Below are positions 16,339 through 24,789 of a stretch of 64,000 bases of DNA, piece after piece. Numbering within the stretch: the stretch's first letter is position 1; each line of letters opens with the position of its first letter. The DNA is from Luteimonas marina. Lineage in GTDB: Bacteria > Pseudomonadota > Gammaproteobacteria > Xanthomonadales > Xanthomonadaceae. A model generated the notes under the pieces. That model saw nothing but the letters and a program-made list of their open reading frames with translations, was not told where the DNA came from and made no database searches. The stretch covers positions 372,001-436,000 of the forward strand of contig NZ_VOHK01000003.1 in assembly GCF_007859325.1 (NCBI RefSeq). Direction: 5' to 3'. The position numbers and the translations under genes are program-made.

Positions 16339-18491
16339 CCGCAGAGTTTGGCCATGAGGGAGGTTTGCGCCGAGTGCGGCATGGCGTCGTCGTCGGGCGC
16401 AAGCTTGCGGTAAACGCCGTCCTCGCGCAATTCCCAGGCGTTGAGGTTGTCGGCGAGGTAGTTGTCGAGCGCCTCTTCCTTCACGCGTGCGGCAAGCTCG
16501 GGATCGAGCACCGGGAAGCAGGTTTCCACGCGCCGCAGCAGGTTGCGCTCGAGCCAGTCGGCGCTGGCGCAGAACAGTTCCGGCGCGCCGTCGTTGCCGA
16601 ACCAGTAGACGCGGTGGTGTTCGAGGAAGCGGCCGACGATCGAGCGCACGCGGATGTTGTCCGACACGCCGGGCACGCCCGGGCGCAGCGAGCAGGCGCC
16701 GCGCACGATCAGGTCAATCTGCACGCCCGCCTGCGAGGCCGCATACAGCGCGCGCATCACCTGCGGCTCGTTGAGCGCGTTCATCTTGGCGATGATCCGC
16801 GCCGGCCGGCCCGCCAGCGCATGGCGGGTTTCGCGTTCGATGCGCTCGAGGATGCCGGCGTGCAGGGTGAACGGCGACTGCAGCAGGCGCTTGAGCGAGA
16901 TCGCCGGCGCCAGCCCCGACAGCTGCTGGAAGATCAGGTGCACGTCGTTGCCGATTTCCGGGTCGGCGCTGAGCAGGCCGAGGTCGGTGTACGCGCGCGC
17001 GGTGCCGGAATGGTAGTTGCCGGTGCCAAGGTGCACGTAGCGGCGCAGCTTGCGGCCCTCGCGGCGCACCACCAGCAGCATCTTGGCGTGGGTCTTGTAG
17101 CCGACCACGCCGTAGACGACCTGCACGCCGGCCTCCTGCAGCCGGTCGGCGAAGCCGAGGTTGGCCTCCTCGTCGAAGCGCGCGCGCAGTTCCACCACCA
17201 CGGTCACGTCCTTGCCGTTGCGCGCGGCCTGCACCAGGTGCTCGACGATCGGCGAATCCTTGCCGGTGCGGTACAGGGTCTGCTTGATCGCGAGCACGTT
17301 CGGGTCCTCGGCCGCCTGCTTGATCAGCTCCAGCACCGGCGAGAACGCGTCGAAGGGATGGTGCAGCAGCACGTCGCCCTCGGCGACCAGGTCGAAGATG
17401 GCGTCGCTGTTCTTCAAGGCCCGCGGCTGGAACGGCGTGAACTTCAGGTCCGGACGCTGCACCAGGTCGTAGACCTGGATCACACGATTGAGGTTGACCG
17501 GGCCGTCGATGCGGTAGACAGCGTTCTCGGGCAGCTCGAAGTTCTGCAGCAGGCTGCGCACGATCGGCTTGGGGCAGTTGGCGGCGATCTCCAGCCGCAT
17601 CGCGCGCAGGTAGCCGCGGCCCTGCAGTTCGTCGCGCAGCGCCAGCGCGAGGTTCTCGACCTCGTCCTCGTCGACGATCAGTTCGGAATTGCGCGTCACC
17701 CGGAACTGGTAGGCGCCCTTGACCTCCATCCCCGGGAACAGTTCGTGGACAAACTCCGACAGCACCGACGACAGGAACACGAAGTCGTATTCGCCGCCGG
17801 AGATGCTCTCGGGCAGCTGGATGATGCGCGGCAGCGAGCGCGGCGCGCGCACGATCGCGAGGTTGCCGACGCGGCCGAACGCGTCCTTGCCCTTGAGCAC
17901 GACGACGATGTTCAGCGACTTGTTGAGGATCTTGGGGAACGGATGCGCCGGGTCCAGGCCCAGCGGCGACAGCACCGGCATGATCTCGTCGCGGAAATAG
18001 GCGCGCAGCCAGCGCGTCTGCCGCGCGGTCCACTGTGCGCGGCCGAGCACGCGCACGCCGCTTTCGGCCAGCGTCGGGCGCAGCACGTCGTTCCAGCACC
18101 GGTACTGGGCGTCCACCAGCTCCGCGGCGCGGTCGTGGATGCGCTTGAGCACCGTTGCCGGCGCCAGCCCGTCGGGTGAGGGCACCGCGCCGAAGTCCTG
18201 CGCGTGGCGCACGGTGGCGGCGCGGATCTCGAAGAACTCGTCGAGGTTGGTGCAGGAGATGCACAGGTAGCGCAGCCGCTCCAGCAGCGGCACCGATTCG
18301 TCCAGCGCCTGCGCCAGCACGCGGAAGTTGAAGTCGAGCTGCGACAGTTCGCGGTTGAAGTACAGCGAGGGATCGCGCAGCGGGTCGGCGTCGCCGGCAT
18401 CGATCGGCGGCGGGGCCGGTTCGGGTGCGCGCGCGGGCTTGCGGCTGCGCGGCCTGGCCGGACGCGGCGGGCGGTCGCTGGACTTCTTCAC
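16335..18491 (-). CDS. ppk: Polyphosphate kinase 1
   Basis: Reversibly polymerises the gamma-phosphate of ATP into polyphosphate. The 718-residue product contains the N-terminal domain (YFNRELSQLDFNFRVL, LDEFFEIRAATVR), the head domain and two phospholipase-D-like catalytic domains. The phospho-accepting His is in KTHAKMLLVVRREG, followed by HLGTGNYHSGTARAYTD and the Arg-rich ATP contacts. It is about 30 residues longer than the E. coli enzyme through a Pro/Arg-rich N-terminal tail. The start is a GTG at 18491 that overlaps the phoR stop codon (GTGA), and no ATG fits. Synthesis tied to PhoR links polyphosphate to phosphate limitation. Confidence 0.95.
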   Translation of the reverse strand: MKKSSDRPPRPARPRSRKPARAPEPAPPPIDAGDADPLRDPSLYFNRELSQLDFNFRVLAQALDESVPLLERLRYLCISCTNLDEFFEIRAATVRHAQDFGAVPSPDGLAPATVLKRIHDRAAELVDAQYRCWNDVLRPTLAESGVRVLGRAQWTARQTRWLRAYFRDEIMPVLSPLGLDPAHPFPKILNKSLNIVVVLKGKDAFGRVGNLAIVRAPRSLPRIIQLPESISGGEYDFVFLSSVLSEFVHELFPGMEVKGAYQFRVTRNSELIVDEDEVENLALALRDELQGRGYLRAMRLEIAANCPKPIVRSLLQNFELPENAVYRIDGPVNLNRVIQVYDLVQRPDLKFTPFQPRALKNSDAIFDLVAEGDVLLHHPFDAFSPVLELIKQAAEDPNVLAIKQTLYRTGKDSPIVEHLVQAARNGKDVTVVVELRARFDEEANLGFADRLQEAGVQVVYGVVGYKTHAKMLLVVRREGRKLRRYVHLGTGNYHSGTARAYTDLGLLSADPEIGNDVHLIFQQLSGLAPAISLKRLLQSPFTLHAGILERIERETRHALAGRPARIIAKMNALNEPQVMRALYAASQAGVQIDLIVRGACSLRPGVPGVSDNIRVRSIVGRFLEHHRVYWFGNDGAPELFCASADWLERNLLRRVETCFPVLDPELAARVKEEALDNYLADNLNAWELREDGVYRKLAPDDDAMPHSAQTSLMAKLCG

Positions 18492-19813
18492 GAGGCGGCT
18501 CCGTGGCTGGCGGCGTCGGGCGCCTGCACCCGCTCGGCGCCGAAATGGCAGGAAAAGAGGCTGCCGCGCCCGACTTCGCTGGCGATCTCCAGCCGCGCAT
18601 GGTGCAGGTTCAGCACGTGCTTGACGATCGCGAGGCCGAGGCCGGTGCCGCCGGATTCGCGCGAGCGGCTGGTGGAGACGCGGTAGAAGCGCTCGGTGAG
18701 CCTGGGCAGGTGCGCGGCCGGGATGCCGTAGCCGGAATCCTGCACCGACAGCACCGCGCCGCCGCCCTCGCGCGCGAAGCGGATCGCGATGGTGCCGTCG
18801 GCCGGCGTGTAGCGCACGGCGTTGCTGACGAGGTTGGAGAAGGCGCTGTGCAGCTCCTTGGTCGAACCGCGCAGGTCGACGCCGGCGCTGTCCTCCAGCG
18901 TGATGACGTGGCGCCCCTGGCTGAGCGCCTCGGCCTCGCGGCGCAGCGTCGAGAGCATCGATCCCATCGCCACCGTCTCGCTGTCGATGCCGTCCTGCGC
19001 CTCCAGCCGCGACAGCGTCAGCAGGTCCTCGACCAGCTGCGTCATGCGCTGCGACTGCAGCTGCATTTCCGACAGCATCGGCGCCCATTCGGGATGCTCG
19101 TCTGGATCGAGCATGTCGAGGTAGCCGTGGACCACGGTCAGCGGCGTGCGCAGTTCGTGCGAGACGTTGGCGACGAAGTCGCGGCGCACCTGTTCGAGCC
19201 GCATCATCTTGGTGACGTTGCGCGCCACCACCAGCCACAGGTCCTCGGAGTAGGGGATCAGGCGCAGGTCCAGGCGGATGTCGGACGAGACCGGGGAGGG
19301 TGCGTCCAGCAGTGGCTCGGCGTTGCGGCCGGCCGTGAGCCAGTGGGAGATCTGCAGGGTCTGCAGGCGTTCGCCCAGCGGCTGGCCGATGTCCTGCGGA
19401 TAGCGCAGGCCGAGCAGGCTGGTCGCGGCCTCGTTGAACCACTGCACGCGCTGGCTGTTGCGTTCGACCACCGCCACCGCGTCGGGCAGCGCCGCCGCGG
19501 CCGCGCGGTAGGCGCGCAGCATCGCGACCAGCCGGCGCTTGCGCGCGCGCATGTTCTCCTGGTTCTCGCGCAGCTGGCGTTCGAGCTCGTTCCAGACGCC
19601 GTTGCCTTCCGCGACCGGCTGCCGCTGTCGCGAGCTCAGCCGCGCCAGCACGCGGCGCAGGCGCCAGTAGTGCCACGCGACCACGCCCAGCGCCGCCAGC
19701 GCCAGCGCCAGCCCGACCTGGCCCGACACCAGGCCCAGCAGCAGCGCGGCCGCGAGCACCAGCACGAGCTGGCCGAGGGTGCGGGTCCAGGCGGAGCGGG
19801 CGCGGGGGGGCAT
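18488..19813 (-). CDS. phoR: Phosphate regulon sensor kinase PhoR
   Basis: A 441-residue membrane histidine kinase. Two N-terminal membrane helices (about residues 12-50) are followed by a PAS domain (ALPDAVAVVERNSQRVQWFN), the H-box ANVSHELRTPLTVVHGYLD, and an ATPase domain with NLVSNAVRYT, DSGYGIP and GGTGLGL. This is the standard PhoR layout with no periplasmic sensor domain. It lies downstream of phoB, across a 217-bp gap holding a family B repeat, and overlaps ppk by 4 bp. The start at 19813 is preceded by pyrimidine-rich 7-bp units in place of a normal ribosome site. Confidence 0.95.
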   Translation of the reverse strand: MPPRARSAWTRTLGQLVLVLAAALLLGLVSGQVGLALALAALGVVAWHYWRLRRVLARLSSRQRQPVAEGNGVWNELERQLRENQENMRARKRRLVAMLRAYRAAAAALPDAVAVVERNSQRVQWFNEAATSLLGLRYPQDIGQPLGERLQTLQISHWLTAGRNAEPLLDAPSPVSSDIRLDLRLIPYSEDLWLVVARNVTKMMRLEQVRRDFVANVSHELRTPLTVVHGYLDMLDPDEHPEWAPMLSEMQLQSQRMTQLVEDLLTLSRLEAQDGIDSETVAMGSMLSTLRREAEALSQGRHVITLEDSAGVDLRGSTKELHSAFSNLVSNAVRYTPADGTIAIRFAREGGGAVLSVQDSGYGIPAAHLPRLTERFYRVSTSRSRESGGTGLGLAIVKHVLNLHHARLEIASEVGRGSLFSCHFGAERVQAPDAASHGAAS

Positions 19814-19819
19814 GGTCAG

Positions 19820-19853
19820 AAGCCGGGAATAGGGAGTGGAGAATAGGGAATGG
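19820..19853. repeat. Heptameric repeat run before phoR
   Basis: Imperfect 7-bp units (GGGAATA, GGGAGTG, GAGAATA, GGGAATG on the plus strand) run from 11 bp upstream of the phoR start towards the family B palindrome. Confidence 0.75.
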
Positions 19854-19872
19854 GCAACAGCCCGGACATTTT

Positions 19873-19948
19873 TGTCATCCCGAGCGTAGCGAGGGATCTT
19901 GCATCCGGTCGCTGGAAAGAAGATCCCTCGCTACGCTCGGGATGACAG
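19873..19948. repeat. Family B paired palindromic repeat (copy 2)
   Basis: Inverted arms built on GTCATCCCGAGCGTAGCGAG lie between phoB and phoR. Both members of the pair keep the compensating T/A change (GCGTAGCG with CGCTACGC), which shows that the fold is maintained. Confidence 0.85.
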
Positions 19949-19982
19949 GATCCGCGCATCCAGCACTCCGTTAGCGATGCTT

Positions 19983-20025
19983 CCTGCCGTTTCCCATTCC
20001 CTATTCTCCACCCCCCATTCCCGGC
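19983..20025. repeat. Heptameric repeat run between copy 2 of repeat B and phoB
   Basis: Units such as TTCCCAT, TCCCTAT, TCTCCAC and CCCCCAT run up to the phoB stop codon. They mirror the units on the phoR side, so the full element is heptamers, palindrome pair, heptamers. Confidence 0.7.
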
Positions 20026-20030
20026 CCTAT

Positions 20031-20720
20031 TCACACCGCCGCCGAGAACCGGTAACCCGAGCCGCGCACGGTCTGCACCATGGCGTCGAGGCCGGCCGGT
20101 TCCAGGGTCTTGCGCAGGCGGCGGATGTGCACGTCGACGGTGCGCTCCTCGACGTAGACGCTGCCGCCCCAGACGTGGTCGAGCAGTTGGGTGCGGCTGT
20201 AGACGCGCTCGGGGTGGGTCATGAAGAAGTGCAGCAGGCGGTATTCGGTCGGGCCGATGCTGACCGGCTCGTCGCCGGCAAACACGCGGTGCGCGGCGCC
20301 GTCGATGCGCAGCCTGCCGACGCTGACGCTGCCGTCCTCGTCGTCCTCGCGCGAGCGGCGCATCACCGCGCGGATGCGCGCCAGCAGCTCGCGCGCCGAG
20401 AACGGCTTGACCACGTAGTCGTCGACGCCGGCCTCCAGCCCGCCGACGCGATCGTTCTCCTCGCCGCGCGCGGTGAGCATGATGATCGGCACCTCGCGGG
20501 TCAGCGTCTCCTTGCGCCAGCGCCGCGCCAGCTCCAGCCCGCTGGTGCCGGGGAGCATCCAGTCGAGCAGGATCAGGTCGGGCACGCGGTCGGCGATCGC
20601 CGACTGCGCCTCGCGGGCGTCGCCGGCGTGGGCCGGCTCGAAATCGCCCTTGCGCAGGGCGAAGGCCACCATCTCGCGGATCGCGGGTTCGTCGTCGACG
20701 ATCAGGATGCGTTTCTGCAC
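20031..20720 (-). CDS. phoB: Phosphate regulon response regulator PhoB
   Basis: A 229-residue OmpR-class transcription factor. The receiver has [11 protein letters not shown], the phospho-accepting Asp in [22 protein letters not shown] and [14 protein letters not shown]. The winged-helix DNA-binding domain ends [10 protein letters not shown]. The [11 protein letters not shown] pattern and the neighbouring phoR-ppk-ppx identify PhoB rather than another OmpR member. A Pho-box-like element lies about 50-65 bp upstream of the start, as expected for self-activation. It is the first gene of the minus-strand operon. Confidence 0.96.
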   Translation of the reverse strand: MQKRILIVDDEPAIREMVAFALRKGDFEPAHAGDAREAQSAIADRVPDLILLDWMLPGTSGLELARRWRKETLTREVPIIMLTARGEENDRVGGLEAGVDDYVVKPFSARELLARIRAVMRRSREDDEDGSVSVGRLRIDGAAHRVFAGDEPVSIGPTEYRLLHFFMTHPERVYSRTQLLDHVWGGSVYVEERTVDVHIRRLRKTLEPAGLDAMVQTVRGSGYRFSAAV

Positions 20721-20766
20721 GGTCGGTCCTGCCTGTGCCGGCCGGGGCGGCCGGTGAGGGCATTAG

Positions 20767-20784
20767 ACGACAGTTTTATGACGA
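20767..20784 (-). promoter_or_regulatory. Pho box upstream of phoB
   Basis: On the minus strand this reads TCGTCATAAAACTGTCGT, two 7-bp half sites spaced as in the consensus CTGTCAT-N4-CTGTCAT. A further GTCACAA-type half site precedes it. It lies about 50-65 bp upstream of phoB, and a TCTAAT that could serve as -10 follows it directly. Confidence 0.75.
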
Positions 20785-20865
20785 AATTGTGACCCGCCCC
20801 GGGGCTGGTCTCGGTCCCGTTGCGGTACGACGATCGCGCAAGCGCGCTCCCGCGCGAGGCACCCC

Positions 20866-22524
20866 TCAGCGGCGGCGCAGGTCCGGGTCGCGCACGCCCT
20901 GCCGGCGCAGTTCCAGCACCACGGGGGTGATCTGCGCGATCCGGGCGTCGATCCGGGCGCGGGCGTAGTAGTCGAGGTCGTCACGCTTCTTCAGCGTGTT
21001 GAGCTGGACCAGCGCCTGCTCCTCGCGGCCGCCGAAGAAGGCGGCCTCGGCCCAGGCCTCGCCGGCGCGCACCGGGTCGCCGGCGATCTCGCTGGCGCGG
21101 GCGAAGGTGCGCTGGAACGCCGGGTCGCCGCTGTTGGCGCCCAGCAGCGGGCGCAGGACGGCCTGGGCGCGGCGTCCCGCCTCGGCCGTGTTGCGGGTGA
21201 CCAGCACGTCGGCATAGCCCATCGCGACGGCGGGGTTGCGCGGCATCCGCTCCAGCAGCGCCTCGAAGCGGCGGTCGGCGGCCGCGGCGCGGCCGGCGTG
21301 GGCGTCGGCTTCGGCCAGGCCGAGGTCCAGCCAGAGATCGCCCGGGTAGCGGTCGAGCAGGCCGGTGAAGATCGTCGCCGCCTCGGCGCCGCGCCCGGAG
21401 CGCAGATGCGCGACCGCCAGCCCGTAGCGCTGCGCGTCGTCGAGCGCGCCGGCCCGGGCCATGCGGTCGTATTCGCGGATCGCGGCATCGGGCGTGTTGG
21501 CGCTGAGCACGCGCAGGCGCTCCCGGGCCCAGCCGAACTCGCGGCTGGGCGCGGCGTCGAGGCCGCCGGACAGGGTCAGGGACGAGGGCAGCAGCGGGTT
21601 GTCGATGACGCGCAGGCCTTCGGGGACGGTCACGCCGTCGATGCGCACGCGCTCCACGCGCACCGCGTCCGGGGTGGCGGTGGTCGTGGTCACCATGTCG
21701 CGCGACAGCCGCTCGGCGCGGTCCTTGGCCTCGCTGATGCGGGTGGTGGTGACCGGGTGGGTCTTGAGGTAGTCCGGCAGGCGCTCGCGCTCGCCGCCCT
21801 GGTTGGTGCGCGAGACCGACTGCATGCGTTCGAACATGCTGGCCATCGCCTCGGGCTCGTAGCCGCCGCGCGAGAGCGTGCGGATGCCGATGCGGTCGGC
21901 CTCGGATTCGTTGGAGCGGGTGTAGTTGATCTGGCGCTGCGCCATCAGCCCCTGGGCGCTGGCCAGCGCCGCCATCGAGGCGTCGTCGGCGGAGTTGCCG
22001 CCGGCCGACTGCGCGATCGCGATCGCGCCGAGCATCGCCAGCAGGATCGGGATGCTATCGCGCTGGGCGCGCTCGACGCCGCGCAGCACGTGCGCCTGGG
22101 TGACGTGGGCGATCTCGTGGCCGAGCACCGCGGCGACCTCGTCCTCCGTCTCCGCCGCCAGCACCAGGCCCGCGTTCATGCCGATGTAGCCGCCCAGGGT
22201 GGCGAAGGCGTTGATGCTGCGGTCCTTCATCATGAAGAAGGTGAAGCGCTGCTCGGGATCGTCGCTGACCGCGGCCAGGCGGGTGCCGGTGGCCTGCAGC
22301 CAGCTCTCGACCAGCGGGTCCTCGAGCACGTAGCCGTAGTGGCGCAGCTGGGCCAGCAGCATGCGGCCGTACTCGGCCTGCTGCGACGGCCCCAGCACGG
22401 TGCCGGCGGACGAACCGATGTCCGGCAGCCGGTTCTCCTGCGCCGGCGCGCAGACGCTGGCGACCAGCAGCACCAGCAGGGTCGTGAGCAGCAGCGAAGC
22501 GTGGCGGAACGGGCGCAGGCGCAT
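20866..22524 (-). CDS. bepA: M48 family metalloprotease with C-terminal TPRs (BepA/YfgC type)
   Basis: A periplasmic zinc protease and chaperone of outer-membrane protein assembly. From the ATG at 22524 it is about 552 residues; an in-frame ATG 27 bp earlier is possible. A signal peptide (LLLTTLLVLLVASVCAPAQ) is followed by the M48 domain with AAVLGHEIAHVTQAH as the zinc site and NESEADRIG carrying the third ligand. Helical TPR-like repeats fill the C-terminal 200 residues. This layout matches E. coli BepA (487 residues) with a longer tail. The symbol is by architecture; a paralogous role is possible. Confidence 0.85.
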   Translation of the reverse strand: MRLRPFRHASLLLTTLLVLLVASVCAPAQENRLPDIGSSAGTVLGPSQQAEYGRMLLAQLRHYGYVLEDPLVESWLQATGTRLAAVSDDPEQRFTFFMMKDRSINAFATLGGYIGMNAGLVLAAETEDEVAAVLGHEIAHVTQAHVLRGVERAQRDSIPILLAMLGAIAIAQSAGGNSADDASMAALASAQGLMAQRQINYTRSNESEADRIGIRTLSRGGYEPEAMASMFERMQSVSRTNQGGERERLPDYLKTHPVTTTRISEAKDRAERLSRDMVTTTTATPDAVRVERVRIDGVTVPEGLRVIDNPLLPSSLTLSGGLDAAPSREFGWARERLRVLSANTPDAAIREYDRMARAGALDDAQRYGLAVAHLRSGRGAEAATIFTGLLDRYPGDLWLDLGLAEADAHAGRAAAADRRFEALLERMPRNPAVAMGYADVLVTRNTAEAGRRAQAVLRPLLGANSGDPAFQRTFARASEIAGDPVRAGEAWAEAAFFGGREEQALVQLNTLKKRDDLDYYARARIDARIAQITPVVLELRRQGVRDPDLRRR

Positions 22525-22681
22525 GGGCGGATGGTTGGAAGCGTCGGGCAAGGATGGGGGCAGGGCCCGCCGGGCGAGTGAATCCGATGTTAATCGGCCG
22601 CTGCGTTCCGCACGTGGAGGTGGAAAAGCCCGGTGCGGGCGCCCACCATTCGACCCTGCATCGCATCACGGGTTCCCTGGA

Positions 22682-22975
22682 ATGGGCGACAACAGCACGC
22701 AAGGCGCGGCGCAGCCGCCGATCACCCTCTACACCAGCGCGATCTGCGGCTACTGCGTGGCCGCGAAGAACTTCCTGCAAAGCCGCGGGCTGGCCTGGGA
22801 CGAGGTGCGCATCGACCTCGATCCGGACGCGCGCGAGCGCATGGTCGCGCGCACCCGCCGCACCAGCGTGCCGCAGATCTTCATCGGCGAGGTCCACGTC
22901 GGCGGCTACGACGACCTGGTGGCGCTGCACCGCGCCGGCAAGCTGGAGCCGTTGCTGTCAGGGGGCGCGGCGTGA
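22682..22975 (+). CDS. grxC: Glutaredoxin 3 (GrxC-type, dithiol)
   Basis: A 97-residue thioredoxin-fold reductase of glutathione disulfides. The active site CGYC (C22, C25) lies in ITLYTSAICGYCVAAK; the cis-Pro motif TSVPQIFIG and the GGYDDL glutathione-binding loop are intact. The active site differs from CPYC of E. coli Grx3 by Gly for Pro. The last four bases overlap the start of the AhpD-like gene (GTGA), so the pair is co-translated and probably acts in the same thiol chemistry. Confidence 0.93.
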   Translation: MGDNSTQGAAQPPITLYTSAICGYCVAAKNFLQSRGLAWDEVRIDLDPDARERMVARTRRTSVPQIFIGEVHVGGYDDLVALHRAGKLEPLLSGGAA

Positions 22976-23364
22976 GCACTGGCGACGACGACAGCGACCG
23001 CATCCGCCAGTTCACCGAATTCCGCCAGCGCATGAACGAGCGCATCCTGGCCGAACCCAACCAGGTGGTGCGCCGTTTCTTCGCGCTCGACACCCAGACC
23101 TACCAGGCCGGCGCGCTCGACGTGAAGACCAAGGAACTGCTCGGCCTGGTCGCCTCGCTGGTCCTGCGCTGCGACGACTGCATCAGCTACCACGTCGCCC
23201 AGTGCCGCGAGGCCGGCGTCACCCGCGAGGAGTTCTTCGAGACCTTCTCGGTGGGTCTGGTGGTCGGCGGCAGCATCGTCATCCCGCACCTGCGGCGCGC
23301 GGTGGATTTCCTCGATCGGCTGGAGCAGGGCGGGGCGCAACCGCCCGCCGCGCACGGGCACTGA
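22972..23364 (+). CDS. Carboxymuconolactone decarboxylase / AhpD-like protein
   Basis: A 130-residue all-helical protein of the CMD/AhpD family. It has the redox motif CDDCISYH (C67, C70, H74), as in alkylhydroperoxidase-type members, which favours a thiol redox role over lactone decarboxylation. The conserved ETFSVGLVVGGSIVIPHLRRA helix follows. It starts with GTG at 22972, because the only other in-frame start options cut into the conserved region, and it overlaps grxC by 4 bp. The partnership with glutaredoxin supports a peroxide or disulfide function, which is an inference. Confidence 0.87.
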   Translation: MSTGDDDSDRIRQFTEFRQRMNERILAEPNQVVRRFFALDTQTYQAGALDVKTKELLGLVASLVLRCDDCISYHVAQCREAGVTREEFFETFSVGLVVGGSIVIPHLRRAVDFLDRLEQGGAQPPAAHGH

Positions 23365-23409
23365 CGGGGACGAACGGCCCTTCGCCAGCCCCGCCCGACT
23401 TTGGTCGAG

Positions 23410-23439
23410 TTGGGGCGAACCCGCCGTTTCGGGCATAAT
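23410..23439 (+). promoter_or_regulatory. Possible sigma-70 promoter upstream of the isocitrate dehydrogenase gene
   Basis: TTGGGG (23410-23415) and CATAAT (23434-23439) with an 18-bp spacer. The match to consensus is modest. A terminator-like hairpin lies between this promoter and the gene. Confidence 0.4.
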
Positions 23440-23458
23440 TTCATATTGAACCAATTGC

Positions 23459-23486
23459 GACGCCGCGCCTTCGCGCGGCGTCTTTT
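23459..23486 (+). terminator. Hairpin with T run in the isocitrate dehydrogenase leader
   Basis: GACGCCGCGC pairs perfectly with GCGCGGCGTC across a CTTC loop and is followed by TTTT. It ends 19 bp before the dehydrogenase start codon. It could terminate the grxC transcript or act as a leader element for the gene downstream. Confidence 0.65.
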
Positions 23487-23505
23487 CGCACGGAACTCCC
23501 CCCAC

Positions 23506-24513
23506 ATGACACAGACAATCACGGTCATCCGCGGCGACGGCATCGGCCCGGAGATCATGGACGCCACCCTGCACGTGCTCGACGCGATGGACGTCGGCCT
23601 GCGCTACGAGGAGGCCGACGCCGGCCTCGTCGCCCTGGAAAAGCACGGCGAGCTGCTGCCGCAGGCGACGATGGACTCGATCCGCCGCAACCGCATCGCG
23701 CTCAAGAGCCCGCTCACCACGCCGGTCGGCGAGGGCTTCAGCTCGATCAACGTCGAGCTGCGCAAGCGCTTCGACCTGTACGCCAACGTGCGTCCGGCCA
23801 AGTCGTTCCCGAACACGAAATCGCGCTTCCCGACCGGCGTCGACCTGATCACCGTGCGCGAGAACACCGAGGGCGCCTACATCGGCGAGGGCCAGTCCAT
23901 CACCGAGGACGGCGAGACCGCCACCCTGATGCAGAAGATCACCCGCAAGGGCTCCGAGCGCATCGTCCGCTACGCCTTCGACCTGGCGCGCAACACCGGT
24001 CGCAAGAAGATCACGGTGGTGCACAAGGCCAACATCCTCAAGACCACCTCGGGCCTGTTCCTGAAGGTCGCGCGCGAGGTGGCCGCGCAGTACCCCGAGA
24101 TCGAGTGCAACGAGATGATCGTCGACAACACCTGCATGCAGCTGGTGATGCGGCCGGAGCAGTTCGACGTGATCGTCACCACCAACCTGTTCGGCGACAT
24201 CATCTCCGACCTGTGCGCGGGCCTGGTCGGCGGCCTCGGCCTCGCCCCGGGCGCGAACATCGGCAAGGACGCGGCGATCTTCGAGGCCGTGCACGGCACC
24301 GCGCCGGACATCGCCGGGCAGGGCAAGGCCAACCCCTGCGCGTTGCTGCTGGGTGCGGCGCAGATGCTCGACCACATCGGCCAGCCGGACAAGGCCGGGC
24401 GCCTGCGCGCGGCCATCGTCGCCACGCTGGAAGCGAAGGATTCGCTGACGCCGGATCTCGGCGGCAGCGGCAACACCATGTCGTTCGCGAAGGCGATCGC
24501 CAGCCGGGTCTGA
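23506..24513 (+). CDS. NAD-dependent isocitrate dehydrogenase
   Basis: A 335-residue beta-decarboxylating dehydrogenase of the isocitrate/isopropylmalate family, acting in the TCA cycle. It opens ITVIRGDGIGPEIMD. The substrate loop SSINVELRKRFDLYANVRP has the Ser, Asn and three Arg expected for isocitrate, not the Leu pocket of isopropylmalate dehydrogenases. The cofactor motif HGTAPDIAGQ has Asp where NADP enzymes have Lys-Tyr, which points to NAD. The start is the ATG at 23506; the reading frame is open further upstream but that part has no homology. NAD-type dehydrogenases of this short form are usual in xanthomonads. Confidence 0.9.
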   Translation: MTQTITVIRGDGIGPEIMDATLHVLDAMDVGLRYEEADAGLVALEKHGELLPQATMDSIRRNRIALKSPLTTPVGEGFSSINVELRKRFDLYANVRPAKSFPNTKSRFPTGVDLITVRENTEGAYIGEGQSITEDGETATLMQKITRKGSERIVRYAFDLARNTGRKKITVVHKANILKTTSGLFLKVAREVAAQYPEIECNEMIVDNTCMQLVMRPEQFDVIVTTNLFGDIISDLCAGLVGGLGLAPGANIGKDAAIFEAVHGTAPDIAGQGKANPCALLLGAAQMLDHIGQPDKAGRLRAAIVATLEAKDSLTPDLGGSGNTMSFAKAIASRV

Positions 24514-24560
24514 TCGCGGGCAGGCGCCGCGCCAGGCGCCGCGCAACAGCGGCACCACAC

Positions 24561-24659
24561 CGTCGTCCCCGCGAAGGCGGGGACCCAGCGTCTTGCTCCG
24601 GGGCTCGACGGCAGCGGAAAGCATGAAGACACTGGATCCCCGCCTTCGCGGGGATGACG
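24561..24659. repeat. Family A paired palindromic repeat (copy 5)
   Basis: Arms CGTCGTCCCCGCGAAGGCGG and CCCCGCCTTCGCGGGGATGA with an ACCCAGCGTCTT/AAGACACTGGAT inner border. It fills the gap between the isocitrate dehydrogenase and antiporter genes. Apart from a degenerate stretch to 24789, nothing else is seen there. Confidence 0.88.
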
Positions 24660-24789
24660 TGGTTCATTCCGCGATCCCCGCCTCACAGCGGGCGTCCCGT
24701 TTCTGGGAAGCCGCCATCCCGGCCGCGAACGTGACGGGAAGGCCGGGCGCGGCCCACAATCGCCGATCCCCACGCCCCGGCAATCCAAG

